NCBI GenBank assembly: GCA_002238485.1
Contig: MPMG01000001.1
Location: 372,001 to 436,000 of the forward strand
Direction: 5' to 3'
Length of the DNA stretch: 64,000 nt
DNA from: Chloroflexi bacterium bin20
GTDB lineage: Bacteria > Chloroflexota > Anaerolineae > Aggregatilineales > Phototrophicaceae
Shown: positions 27,958-37,212 of the stretch, piece by piece
Layout: each line of letters starts with the position of its first letter
How positions within the stretch are numbered: position 1 is the stretch's first letter
The notes under the pieces: model-generated
Database searches by the model: none
Told to the model about the DNA's origin: nothing
Seen by the model: the letters and a program-made list of their open reading frames with translations, nothing else
Translations under genes and position numbers: made by a program

Positions 27958-29865
27958 TTAGGGGACGTATTTGCCAGCCAGTCGGTCAATCAGCTTGCGA
28001 AATTTTGCAGTGGAGCGCCGGTATTCCAGCGGCACCTTGATGACACCGGAAATGATAGCTTCGCGGCGGACGCGCTCTTGTTCTTGCAGCTGCAAACGAT
28101 AGATCTCTTCGTAGAGGCCGCCATCGGCCAGCAGGGAATCATGCGTGCCACGCTGTACAATTCCGCCATCGCGCAGGACGAGGATCTGATCGGCATTGAG
28201 AATCGAGCTCATGCGCTGGGCGATCACAAAAGTCGTGCGCCCTTGCATGACACGTTCCAATGCGCGCTGGATTTTGTGCTCGGTTTGCGTATCGACGCTG
28301 CTGGTCGAGTCGTCCAGGATGAGGATTCGCGGGTTAATCAGCAGGGCGCGGGCAATGGCAATGCGCTGCTTCTGCCCGCCCGACAGGGTTACGCCGCGCT
28401 CGCCCACCACGGTCTGATATCCATCAGGAAATTCGCTGATGAAGCCGTGCGCGTCGGCTGCCGTCGCCGCGTCGATGATCTGCTGTTGGCTGGCGTCGGT
28501 CTTGCCATAGGCGATATTTTCTTCGATAGTCGCCGAAAAAAGTAGCGACTGTTGCATGACGACGCCGATCTGGCTGCGCAGGCTATGCAGCTCAATGTCG
28601 CGGACATCCATTCCGTCAATCGTCACGCGTCCGCCGCTCACATCGTAAAAACGCGGGATGAGATTAGCGATGGTCGTTTTGCCGGCGCCCGTCAAACCGA
28701 TGATCGCCACCAATTCGCCCGGTCGCGCTTCCAGGCTGATATCATGCAGCACATCGCCTGTGGATGAATCGTAGCGCGAGCTGACATGTTCAAAGCGCAC
28801 ATGCCCGTCTATTTCTATGGCTTTCGCGCCCGGCTTGTTGACGATGCGCTCGCTTTCGTCCAATACCTGAAAGACGCGCTCGCCACTGGCTACAGCCTGG
28901 GTTGTCAGCAAGATGATGAAACCGACGAAGCGCAGCGGCTGCACCAACAGCAGCACATAGGCATTGAAGGTGACGATCAAGCCGACGGTGATATTGCCGA
29001 TGCCCTGCGCCTCGAGGATGCCGCCCGCCAGCAGCACCAGCGCAGTCGACATGGCCGCGAGCAACGCGCTGGCTGGCAAGAAGGTGATCCACTGCGTGAT
29101 GAAGTCGAGCTGTTCGTCATAGAGCTTTTTATTTTGGTCGTAGAAAGTCTCGATTTCGTACTGCTCGCGCGCAAAGACGCGCACAACTTCTGCCCCCAGC
29201 GCATTCTCTTGGATGTGGTTGCTCAGCGCCTGCATGCGTTCCATGACCTTTTTCCAGCGCGGATGCACACGCAGCACGAATCCCCGCGAATACAGCGCCA
29301 GCGGCGCCAGCGGCAGCAGCGCGAATATCGCCAGTGGCGGGCTGGTCAGCATCATCATCGATACCACGCCAGTCAGCAACAAGATAACATTCAGCCCGTC
29401 CATCAAGCCAAATGCGAAGTAACGTTGGATTTCGTTGACATCGCTGATGGCGCGCGTGATGATCGTGCCCACCTGGGCGCTGTCGTGATAACTGAACGAC
29501 TGCTGTTGCACTTTGTCGTAGATCTGATTGCGTATGTCGTAGGACAGCACATGCGAAAGCCGCTCGCCGAAGAACCTGCCCATGAAGGCTGTCGCTCCGC
29601 GCAGCACGCCTAATCCCACCACCAGCAAACCAGCGTTGAGCATGTAGCTGCTATCCTGCGCTTCCAAGCCAATATCGACGACATCGCGCAAGATATAGGG
29701 TACGGCGATGGCCAGGATGTTTGTGCCAATGATGCCAGCGAACGCGACCATCACCCACAGCCGATAGCGCAAGAGGTAAGTCATCAGCCGCGCCCAAATG
29801 CGCAGGGCAGAATAGGACTGTTTCCTTGAATTATTGAGGCTTGCGTTTGTCGTGGCAGTTGCCAA
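27958..29865 (-). CDS. ABC exporter half-transporter, degenerate Walker B subunit
   Basis: 635 residues from TTG 29865, chosen for GGGAG seven bases upstream. Six-helix transmembrane domain, then NBD with GLTGAGKTTIANL, VVMQQSLLFSATI, a canonical LSGGQKQR, and Walker B ILILDDSTSSVD, in which Asp replaces the catalytic Glu. That substitution marks the non-hydrolysing site of heterodimeric exporters and complements the LSTGQ of the downstream partner. The C-terminus has a further 40 residues rich in basic amino acids. Confidence 0.92.
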   Translation of the reverse strand: MATATTNASLNNSRKQSYSALRIWARLMTYLLRYRLWVMVAFAGIIGTNILAIAVPYILRDVVDIGLEAQDSSYMLNAGLLVVGLGVLRGATAFMGRFFGERLSHVLSYDIRNQIYDKVQQQSFSYHDSAQVGTIITRAISDVNEIQRYFAFGLMDGLNVILLLTGVVSMMMLTSPPLAIFALLPLAPLALYSRGFVLRVHPRWKKVMERMQALSNHIQENALGAEVVRVFAREQYEIETFYDQNKKLYDEQLDFITQWITFLPASALLAAMSTALVLLAGGILEAQGIGNITVGLIVTFNAYVLLLVQPLRFVGFIILLTTQAVASGERVFQVLDESERIVNKPGAKAIEIDGHVRFEHVSSRYDSSTGDVLHDISLEARPGELVAIIGLTGAGKTTIANLIPRFYDVSGGRVTIDGMDVRDIELHSLRSQIGVVMQQSLLFSATIEENIAYGKTDASQQQIIDAATAADAHGFISEFPDGYQTVVGERGVTLSGGQKQRIAIARALLINPRILILDDSTSSVDTQTEHKIQRALERVMQGRTTFVIAQRMSSILNADQILVLRDGGIVQRGTHDSLLADGGLYEEIYRLQLQEQERVRREAIISGVIKVPLEYRRSTAKFRKLIDRLAGKYVP

Positions 29866-30044
29866 GGCGCGTCTCCCGGCTGGCGGCACAAGCAATCAGT
29901 CTACTTGACTCGGCACTGTTGCGCTATGCGCAGTCGCCGCATATAGCCCGGCAATTCAGGTCATTCGCACAGCCTAGTTGAGACTGGCATTCCCGCGCAG
30001 AACCGCGACAATAAGCCAAACCGAAACGATGAGCCGGAGATAGC

Positions 30045-30809
30045 ATGATGTCCGACCTAAAGCCCGTTGGCTTGCAATTGTATTCCTTGCGTGAGGCGCT
30101 TTCTGCCGACTTTGAGGGCGCCGTCCGCGCTGTCGCTGATATCGGTTATGTCGGCGTCGAACCCTTTGGCGGCATGACCAGCGAATTGAATGACGCTGCC
30201 AGCCTCTTCCGCGAGTTGGAGCTGGAAGTCTTGGGCAGCCACATCCCCTATCCCGATGACGCCAACCAAGAGGCTGTGCTGGAGATCGCCGAAGCCTTTG
30301 GGCTGGACCGTGTCTGCATCGCTTTCATGCCGCCTTCGCAATTCGAGACGCTGGACGACATCAAGCGCACCTGCCAGCAGTTGAATCGCGCCGGCGAGTT
30401 TGCGCGTGAAAATGGCCTCGAGCTCGGTTATCACAATCACTGGTGGGAATACAAAGAGCTGGACGGCGCCGCCACCTTGGACTTGATGCTGTCGGAGCTG
30501 GACGACCAGGTTTTTTTGCAGATCGACACCTACTGGGTACAAGTCGGCGGCCTGGATGCGGCGGATGTGCTGCGGCAGGTTGGCTCGCGCGCGCCGTTGA
30601 TTCATCTCAAAGATGGCTCGCTGGACAAAGACGACGACATGACCGCGCTGGGGCAGGGCAAGATGGATGTGCCGGGCATCGTTACGGCAGCCCAAAGCGC
30701 CGACTGGCATATTGTCGAGCTGGACCGCTGCGCAACGGATATGCTGCAAGCTGTGCGCGAAAGCTGCGATTATCTCGTACAAAATGGCTTGGCGCGCCGC
30801 AAGCAGTAA
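30045..30809 (+). CDS. Sugar phosphate isomerase/epimerase (AP endonuclease 2-type TIM barrel)
   Basis: 254 residues; GGAG precedes two adjacent ATGs. Barrel landmarks: VGLQLYSLREAL, GYVGVEPFGG, VLGSHIPYP, LGYHNHWWEY (metal ligands), FLQIDTYWVQVGG, LIHLKDG, and HIVELDRC (last-strand Glu). The set of His/Asp/Glu ligands suggests a metal-dependent isomerase or epimerase of the IolE/IolI/YcjR type; substrate not determinable. Twelve bases before the LDH2-type dehydrogenase, suggesting a shared sugar or sugar-acid pathway. Confidence 0.85.
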   Translation: MMSDLKPVGLQLYSLREALSADFEGAVRAVADIGYVGVEPFGGMTSELNDAASLFRELELEVLGSHIPYPDDANQEAVLEIAEAFGLDRVCIAFMPPSQFETLDDIKRTCQQLNRAGEFARENGLELGYHNHWWEYKELDGAATLDLMLSELDDQVFLQIDTYWVQVGGLDAADVLRQVGSRAPLIHLKDGSLDKDDDMTALGQGKMDVPGIVTAAQSADWHIVELDRCATDMLQAVRESCDYLVQNGLARRKQ

Positions 30810-30821
30810 GGCGAATCCAGC

Positions 30822-31823
30822 ATGAAAGTCGCCATCGACCAGCTGCGAGCAGTTACACGCAGCGCCATCGCGGCACAGGGATATTCCGCCGCCGATACCG
30901 AGATCATGCTCGAGATCATCCTCTACGCCCAGCTGCGCGGCAACAACCAGAATGTCATCAAGCTGCTGGGCGCTGGCATGCCGGCTAATCCCGCGGCAGG
31001 CGAGATCGCCATTAGCAAAGAGACCAAGCTGTCGGCTCTGCTGGATGGCGCGTGGAATCAAGGCATGGTGGTCTTGTCACGCGCAACCGAGATCGCCATG
31101 GGCAAGGCGCAGGCACATGGATTCGGCATTGTTGGCTCGCGGCGCAGCAATTCGGCCACCGGCGCCATCGGCTTTTATGCGCGGCGGCTGGCAGACGCGG
31201 GTTTGCTCGCATTCGTTTTCTCTGGCTCGCCCGAACTGATGGCGATGCATGGCTCCTATGAAGCCTTCTTCGGCACGAATCCGCTGGCAATCGGCATCCC
31301 CACCGCGCATCAGCCGATCGTGCTGGATATGGCGACCGCCGCTATCGCCTGGTATGGCATTCACCTGGCTGCGGCGGAAGGCGAAAGCATCCCCGACGGC
31401 GTGGCCTATGACGCGGACGGAGAATTCACGACCGATCCGACCGCGGCGCTGGCTGGCGCGATAAAAGCCTTCGGGGGCTATAAAGGCGCGGCGCTGGCGA
31501 TGGTTGTCGAGGTATTGACGCGTCCGCTGCTGGGCACAACCCGCAACCCAGACGGCACAAAGCGCGATTGGGGCAACCTGGTCTTCGCGATTGACCCCGA
31601 GCTGTTGGCGGACGATCTTGAGGGCTTCCAGGCGGGCGTCTCCGACCTGGTTACGCGCGTCAAACAGCTGAAACGGCTGCCCGGCGTGAACGAAATCCTC
31701 GTACCTGGCGAGCGTGGCGACCGCTTCTACAGGTCTGTTCATGCAGCTGGCGAGATTGAGATTGACGCCAAAGTATGGGGCGAACTGCGCCAAGTCGCTG
31801 GATTAGCTGACGATGCCGATTGA
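30822..31823 (+). CDS. Ldh family (LDH2/MDH2) NAD(P)-dependent oxidoreductase
   Basis: 333 residues. Family features: VGSRRSNSATGAIGFYARRLADAGLLAFVFSGSPELM, FGTNPLAIGIP, VLDMATAAIAWYGI, and FGGYKGAALAMVVEVLTRPLLG, followed by a C-terminal helical region. Members include malate, ureidoglycolate and 2,3-diketogulonate dehydrogenases. The first ~110 residues have less of the usual catalytic His motif (commonly S-H-G), reading LRGNNQN here, so substrate may differ. The last 21 bases overlap the convergent gene. Confidence 0.85.
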   Translation: MKVAIDQLRAVTRSAIAAQGYSAADTEIMLEIILYAQLRGNNQNVIKLLGAGMPANPAAGEIAISKETKLSALLDGAWNQGMVVLSRATEIAMGKAQAHGFGIVGSRRSNSATGAIGFYARRLADAGLLAFVFSGSPELMAMHGSYEAFFGTNPLAIGIPTAHQPIVLDMATAAIAWYGIHLAAAEGESIPDGVAYDADGEFTTDPTAALAGAIKAFGGYKGAALAMVVEVLTRPLLGTTRNPDGTKRDWGNLVFAIDPELLADDLEGFQAGVSDLVTRVKQLKRLPGVNEILVPGERGDRFYRSVHAAGEIEIDAKVWGELRQVAGLADDAD

Positions 31824-33344
31824 GGGCAGCATGCGCTCGTAGATGACGCCAGGCTGCCCGCGGCGGTCGGATGGACTGTTTGCCAGCCCGCCTTCCACAA
31901 ACAGATGGCTCGAGCCTTCCCCGCTCAGGTTGAGCGCATCCAGCGCGCCCCTGTTCACAAGCAACTGTCGGACTTCGTCCAGGCTTGCGCCGGCGCTGTC
32001 CAGGTCTGTGCGGCTGGTGGGCTCACAACCATCGACAACCACCAGCGTCAGATCGCCATTTGCTTTGATAGCAAGTGCAGTGCGCGCCTTGCGGGTATCA
32101 TCGCCATCCGGGTTCATGCGCACAGGTGTGATGCCGATGCTGCTGTCGCGGCTGGCATGGAACTCTTCTCGCGAGTCGACACGTTGCCCATTTCGCAGCA
32201 GAATCGGACCGGCTTGTATCGCCGACTGGATGCGGCTGTGTGGCGCAGCGAAACTGTACTCGACCCAGGCATCAGCGACAATGTCTTCAACTGCGCGTTT
32301 GGTCAGTGCGCCATCACGAACCGACAAGACGAAGCCATTCTGCGGGATAGGCAACCCGCCGCCGCGCTTCCAACTGACCACTTGCCGATTGACGATGACG
32401 AACTCGCTGTGGTCGGTCGCGCTTGGGCTGCGCTGCATAGGACTGCCACTTGTTATGCTGCCCGCCCGCGTATAAATGGCAATGGACTGTGGCTGGGCGG
32501 GATTCAGTTCTGCCTCTTCGCCAATGCGCAACTCAATTTCGCCCGGCAAGATCAGTGCGATATCGTCCAGTCCGATGGTGTCGATGCGCCAGCGCTCGCC
32601 ATCATAGAGCAGTGCGCCGCGCCGATAGATTGGCGGCCGCAATATCGTTCCCTCCGCGACCATCAGCCCGATCGCATCGCCATAGCCGGAGTGGTGGCTG
32701 ATGAGATCGTCGTGCTCGTGCAAGAAATGGGATGTGTTGAAGACAGCAGCCCGCGCGTGGTTTTGCACGAAATGGCGCACAAAGTCGCAGCGGCCGATGC
32801 GCGCAAAGTTGTGGCGCACATCAAATGGAAAGAAGATGCGCGGCTTGTATGTCCCTCGTTCAATATTGGGATAGAGGTCGAGCTGGATTTCGTCTTCCAG
32901 CCAGCGCAACACGGCCTTCGCTCGCGCCGACCATTCGCTTTGCCCGCGCGGGATCGTCGCCTGCCATTCATACGTGTCGCCGATATATTCGTGCAGCTGC
33001 AGCCAGCCTTCCGTCAGCATGTGGCGCAGCACATACGTGATGAAGGAATTGGCGCTGATGATCTGCTCGCGGTCTCGCGTGGCATAGCCGACATCGGGGA
33101 AGACCTGGCTGGCGCGGCGGTCGGTCTGCATGGCGGTCCAGGTCAAAATGTGCGGGCTGGCTTCGCCGCGTGCGCGGGCGCGAGCGAATTGCATGCGCGC
33201 GATATCTTGCTGGCGTACATAGCTGCTCATGGGGTGCAGGTCTTCAAACTTGAGGCGGTCGGCGGAGATCGTGGCGGTATGCACCATCGACCATGCGCCA
33301 TCGGCGAATGTCTGCCGCTCTTGCCGATAGTCGATCGTGACCAT
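31803..33344 (-). CDS. Phosphodiester glycosidase (NAGPA)-domain protein, divergent active site
   Basis: 513 residues from ATG 33344, with GAGGTGA five bases upstream. No signal peptide. Residues about 1-190 have no recognised domain. From about 200 onward it resembles the NAGPA/DUF2233 domain: AVFNTSHFLHEHDD, GLMVAEGTIL, RTALAIKANGDLTLVVVDGCEP, ASLDEVRQLLVNRGALDALNLSGEGSSHLF, and ANSPSDRRG. In the family the last motif is N-L-D-G-G-G-S-S; here Asp is Ser and the middle Gly is Glu. Either activity is altered or this is a binding protein. Confidence 0.7.
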   Translation of the reverse strand: MVTIDYRQERQTFADGAWSMVHTATISADRLKFEDLHPMSSYVRQQDIARMQFARARARGEASPHILTWTAMQTDRRASQVFPDVGYATRDREQIISANSFITYVLRHMLTEGWLQLHEYIGDTYEWQATIPRGQSEWSARAKAVLRWLEDEIQLDLYPNIERGTYKPRIFFPFDVRHNFARIGRCDFVRHFVQNHARAAVFNTSHFLHEHDDLISHHSGYGDAIGLMVAEGTILRPPIYRRGALLYDGERWRIDTIGLDDIALILPGEIELRIGEEAELNPAQPQSIAIYTRAGSITSGSPMQRSPSATDHSEFVIVNRQVVSWKRGGGLPIPQNGFVLSVRDGALTKRAVEDIVADAWVEYSFAAPHSRIQSAIQAGPILLRNGQRVDSREEFHASRDSSIGITPVRMNPDGDDTRKARTALAIKANGDLTLVVVDGCEPTSRTDLDSAGASLDEVRQLLVNRGALDALNLSGEGSSHLFVEGGLANSPSDRRGQPGVIYERMLPSIGIVS

Positions 33345-33380
33345 GCGGTTCACCTCAGTAAGGGATAAGCCTTGCAAATC

Positions 33381-33410
33381 TTAACCACAAAGACACAAAG
33401 AGCACAAAGG
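33381..33410. repeat. Short tandem CACAAAG-type repeat
   Basis: Three imperfect copies of an 8-9 base unit (CACAAAGA, CACAAAGAG, CACAAAGG) in the 237-base gap before the NAGPA gene. Similar CACAAAG/CACAGAG strings are, from memory, scattered in intergenic DNA of many genomes. No coding content. Confidence 0.6.
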
Positions 33411-33479
33411 ATTCGAAGGCAATTCGGCCAAAGAGGCGCAGAAGTAGAACCAAGGAAGTCTAGCGAGTGGATATTGTAG

Positions 33480-33500
33480 GGGCGAGGCGCTGACTCGCCC
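33480..33500. repeat. Intergenic palindrome (GGGCGAG / CTCGCCC)
   Basis: Perfect seven-base arms at 33480-33486 and 33494-33500 with a seven-base loop. No T-tract follows on either strand, so it is not an obvious terminator; it looks like a dispersed palindromic element. Confidence 0.55.
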
Positions 33501-33581
33501 GAATTCGGTGGATCCAGTGTTTGCGAGATTGCCCTGCGCTGACTGGGGGCACAAGATGTTGAATTAGCACGAAGGCCGCGG

Positions 33582-34841
33582 CTAGCCCACCAGGTGCAGC
33601 GCTTCTTGCCGCCCATGCAGCCAGTGCATCGCGCCGTTCGTCAGCGCAGCGTCTTCTTCCAGCATGATGCGCACATCTTGCCCGTCCCATTCTGGCACGC
33701 TATGCGCGATATTCAGCTCAATGGAATAGACGGTGTCATCGTATAATGGGTAATCGCCGATGCCAGGCACGCCGTCTTGCTGATCCCACAAGCCGACCAG
33801 CGGGCCCGCCGCATGCCCATGAAGACCCAGCGGATGACTGTAAATCTGCGGGCGGATGCCTTCTGCTTTGGCTTTCTCCAAGGCCGCATACAGCACTTCA
33901 TTGCCGCTGCGCCCGGCTTGCATTTCTGCCATGTGGATGTCTTGCAGGCGGTTGCCAGCTGCCAGCGCCTTTCGCAATCCGGACGGCGCGTCGCTTTCGC
34001 CGAGTCGCAAGACATAGGCATGCTGCTGCTGGTCGGTGGCCAGTCCCAGATAATGGAAGCCCATATCACAGTGCAGCAGGTCGCCGGGCTGGATGATATT
34101 GCGCGCGTCTTCGTTGCTCAGGAAAGCAAAAGATAATCCCGGCGCCTGGATGTCGATGGTGGGCTGAAACCAGGCTTGCAGGCCACCATCGCGCATGGTC
34201 TGGCGCATCCACCAGACGACATCGTCCGTCGTGGTGATCCCAGGATGAATGACAGCTGTCGAGAACGCGCGCGCGATGATCTGGTGTCCGATCTCTACCA
34301 GTTGAGCATAGGCCGTGATCTCTTCGGGAAGCCGCCGCTCCAGCCAGCCCACGCACAGGCGCTCGGCGCTCACCAGCCGCGAGTGGAATGTCTCGTCCAG
34401 CGCATCACAGAGCAATGTATATTCATTCTGCGAAATGCCATCGCCAAATGCGAAGAGCCGCGACATATTGATGCCGATTCGCTGTGGGTCGCGTTCGCGG
34501 ATGATGCGCGCCAGACAACCGTACTGCGTCTCGACATCGGGGTCCCAAGCCGCCTCATAGAAACCTTCATAACCGTAGCGCGACAAGGTAAGTCGTTCGA
34601 CATCCCCCGCGTCGTCTCGCGCGAAGAGCAGGATGGTGCGGCGGCGTGCGGACATGGAGGTGGCGGGCAGCAGCGACATGACCACCGGGTCTTCGTTATA
34701 TTCGCGGCAGACGACCAGCCACATATCAATATTCTCGCGCTTCAGCAGCTCGGGTAGCAGCTGATCCAGGCGCATTTTCAGCCAGTCGTCCTGGACAGTT
34801 GCTTGCGCTCGCAGGGGCAGGATCTCACCCATCCATGACAT
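33582..34841 (-). CDS. M24 family metallopeptidase (Xaa-Pro aminopeptidase-like)
   Basis: 419 residues from ATG 34841; AAGGAG lies eight bases upstream. N-terminal creatinase-like domain (LDQLLPELLKRENIDMWLVVCREYNEDPV) and C-terminal pita-bread domain. The five metal ligands are visible: two Asp in LLHCDMGFHYLGLATDQQ, His in YSHPLGLHGHAAGP, Glu in YSIELN and Glu in IMLEEDAALT. Cytoplasmic, cleaves N-terminal residues before Pro or a related substrate. Lies 25 bases after the MATE/ANKH-like gene, likely one transcript. Confidence 0.88.
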   Translation of the reverse strand: MSWMGEILPLRAQATVQDDWLKMRLDQLLPELLKRENIDMWLVVCREYNEDPVVMSLLPATSMSARRRTILLFARDDAGDVERLTLSRYGYEGFYEAAWDPDVETQYGCLARIIRERDPQRIGINMSRLFAFGDGISQNEYTLLCDALDETFHSRLVSAERLCVGWLERRLPEEITAYAQLVEIGHQIIARAFSTAVIHPGITTTDDVVWWMRQTMRDGGLQAWFQPTIDIQAPGLSFAFLSNEDARNIIQPGDLLHCDMGFHYLGLATDQQQHAYVLRLGESDAPSGLRKALAAGNRLQDIHMAEMQAGRSGNEVLYAALEKAKAEGIRPQIYSHPLGLHGHAAGPLVGLWDQQDGVPGIGDYPLYDDTVYSIELNIAHSVPEWDGQDVRIMLEEDAALTNGAMHWLHGRQEALHLVG

Positions 34842-34866
34842 AGCCTTGCTCCTTCGTTTTACGAGT

Positions 34867-36186
34867 TCACGCAGCCGCCACAACCGACTGCCAATGCAAC
34901 TGCAGCGCGCTGTGCCCGCGCCGATATGAGAAGTAGAGATAAACCAACTCTACCAGATGCCCCAGGGTCAAGCCCAGCGCCGCCGCCAGGATGCCCTCCA
35001 TGCCCAGGGCGATGCTGCCCCAAACCACCAGCGCCGTCAGCACGAATCCCAGCACGATCGCCTGATAAATGGCGGATGTCCGATAACTGAGCATGAGCAG
35101 CGCGCGAAAGTAGCTGTGCAGCGTGGTCAGCAGCGGCAGCAGCACGCCAACCTGCGCGCCAATGATGACGAGCGTATGCAGATGCGCCGGCACATCCAGA
35201 ATGGATGTCAGATATACATGGATCAGCGGCGTAAACGAAAATACCAGCATGAACAGACTCAGCGAACCGCCCAGGCGCATGGTGAAATTACGCAGTGTGC
35301 GGTGGTGGCTTTCGCTCTCATTCAGCGAGAGCACAACTTCCTGATACGCCATGCCGCCCGAGCGCATCGTCAGCAAGATGGAAAAGACGACGGGCCAGGC
35401 AGCCAGGTTTTGCTCGGCATCGGCAGTGCTGGCCAGTCCGCGCTCGATAGCTGGATGCACAAGCATGGTCAGCAGGCTGGTGATGGCCAGCGGCAGATGA
35501 AACTGGATGGCCTTGGCATAGGTCAAGGCGCGCTGCCCGGCTCGCGGGGGTGTCGCCAACAGGCTCGCCACATCCGGACGCGCGACTCGCCAGATATAAA
35601 GGGCTTCGGCGATCACCGCCAGCATCAGCGCCGCGCCTCCGATGGCCGCGCCAGCCATATTGGTGACTGCGCCCAAAGCCAGCGCCGTGCTGCCCGAAAC
35701 CAGTACGCGCAAGACTGTGCCAAAGCCGACATGACGGGTATTGCCAAAGCGGATGATGACGCCCTGATGAAATCGTCGGAAGCCGATGAATGCGCCCCAA
35801 AGCACCATGATCTGCATGCCGGGCCGGGTCGCTTCGATGATCGGCATAGGGATTTGCAGCAGGCTGCCCAGATACAAATCCAACAGCGGCGTGAAGGCCA
35901 TCAGCAGGGCGACGAGCGTGATGAGCAGGTTGAGGCACATCATGAAGCGCCACAACAAGCGGAATGATTGGCGATCGCGCGAAAGGGCATTGCTGGTCGC
36001 CAGCAGCATGATGATGGGCGTTTCGATGAGGATTTGCAGCGTGAAAAGCAAGCCAAAGGCCGCCAGCTGCGTCTCGGAATCGGGTTTGCGGCTGATGACT
36101 CCCTGGATGATGGGACTTTCGATTGTCATCAGCCACCATGCCAAAGCCAGTGGCAGCCAAAAGACCAGTACTCTGCGCTGGCTCAC
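34867..36186 (-). CDS. MOP-superfamily polytopic transporter (MATE/ANKH-like)
   Basis: 439 residues from GTG 36186, with AGGAGA upstream; ATG 36222 is an alternative. About 12 hydrophobic segments: FWLPLALAWWLMTIESPIIQGVISRKPDSETQLAAFG begins helix 1-2, and ETPIIMLLATSNALSRDRQSF follows. This opening recalls ANKH (progressive ankylosis) and MATE proteins, which exchange small molecules across the membrane. Substrate cannot be assigned. Divergent from the ABC permease genes. Confidence 0.7.
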   Translation of the reverse strand: MSQRRVLVFWLPLALAWWLMTIESPIIQGVISRKPDSETQLAAFGLLFTLQILIETPIIMLLATSNALSRDRQSFRLLWRFMMCLNLLITLVALLMAFTPLLDLYLGSLLQIPMPIIEATRPGMQIMVLWGAFIGFRRFHQGVIIRFGNTRHVGFGTVLRVLVSGSTALALGAVTNMAGAAIGGAALMLAVIAEALYIWRVARPDVASLLATPPRAGQRALTYAKAIQFHLPLAITSLLTMLVHPAIERGLASTADAEQNLAAWPVVFSILLTMRSGGMAYQEVVLSLNESESHHRTLRNFTMRLGGSLSLFMLVFSFTPLIHVYLTSILDVPAHLHTLVIIGAQVGVLLPLLTTLHSYFRALLMLSYRTSAIYQAIVLGFVLTALVVWGSIALGMEGILAAALGLTLGHLVELVYLYFSYRRGHSALQLHWQSVVAAA

Positions 36187-36330
36187 GGCGATCGCGTCTC
36201 CTGCGGCGGACAATTGGCACATTGTAAAGCAATGAACACCACAATCAACCACGCAAAGCCGCGGCATTGCCCAAGCTGGCTGGCTGGGTTACTATCGCAG
36301 GGGCTTGATCACGCAAGGACGGAAGCAATT

Positions 36331-37209
36331 TTGACATTTTGGGATCGCTGGCGCATTCCCATCATGCTGGCGCCGACCCTGGCTGTCATCGTCTTCCTTT
36401 TCCTGGGCGGGCTGGCTTATGGCGCCTTGGTGAGCCTCGGCTGGCAGCCCATCATCGGGCGCACGGAGATTTCGCTGCGCGCCTACCACAACATCATGTT
36501 CTCCGAGCAATATGCAGAGGTGTTTTGGCAGGGGCTGGCGCTGACCATCTGGGTCAGTGTGGGCAGCACGGTCATCTCGGCCATGTTGGCGCTGGCCACG
36601 GCATTGCTGCTGCGGCGCAGTTTCTTTGGCAAGCGGCTGGCGACATTTCTGTATCAGTTGAATCTGCCTGTGCCGCATGTCGTGGCAGCCATCGGCATCT
36701 TGTTTTTGTTTTCGCAAAGCGGCTTGTTGTCTCGCACGGGCGCGCAACTGGGGTTGTTCGACTTTCCGCGCGACTTTCCTGTCGTGGTCAAAGACAAGTT
36801 AGGCATCGGCATGATTTTGTCCTTTGTGTGGAAAGAAGTGCCGTTTGTAGGTGTCATCGTGCTGGCGGTATTGCAATCGCTGGGCGTGGATTATGAAGAC
36901 CTGGCGCGCAGCCTGGGCGCCAATCGCTGGCAGCGCTTTCTCTATGTCATCTTGCCGCTGGTGATGCCGGGCTTGCTTTCGGGCTCGATCCTCGTTTTCG
37001 CATTCACATTCGGTTCTTACGAAGTGCCAGCTATATTGGGCGTGCGCTTCCCACGGACGTTGACGGTTACGGCTGTGCGCTTCTTCCGCAATCCGGATTT
37101 GAATGCGCGCACCGAAGGCATGGCTATCAGCATCATCATCTCCATCATCGTATTCTTCCTCGTGCTCGGCTACATGTGGCTGAGCCGGCGGACAGTGCGG
37201 GGAGACTGA
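36331..37209 (+). CDS. ABC transporter permease, PotB-like
   Basis: 292 residues from TTG 36331, with GGAAG five bases upstream. Six transmembrane segments and the EAA loop EDLARSLGANRWQRFLYVILPLVMPG, which docks on the ATPase. Sequence style matches the first permease of spermidine/putrescine, thiamine or iron(III) importers. The reading frame extends upstream into the divergent gene but without protein character. Followed three bases later by the second permease. Confidence 0.88.
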   Translation: MTFWDRWRIPIMLAPTLAVIVFLFLGGLAYGALVSLGWQPIIGRTEISLRAYHNIMFSEQYAEVFWQGLALTIWVSVGSTVISAMLALATALLLRRSFFGKRLATFLYQLNLPVPHVVAAIGILFLFSQSGLLSRTGAQLGLFDFPRDFPVVVKDKLGIGMILSFVWKEVPFVGVIVLAVLQSLGVDYEDLARSLGANRWQRFLYVILPLVMPGLLSGSILVFAFTFGSYEVPAILGVRFPRTLTVTAVRFFRNPDLNARTEGMAISIIISIIVFFLVLGYMWLSRRTVRGD

Positions 37210-37212
37210 GAG

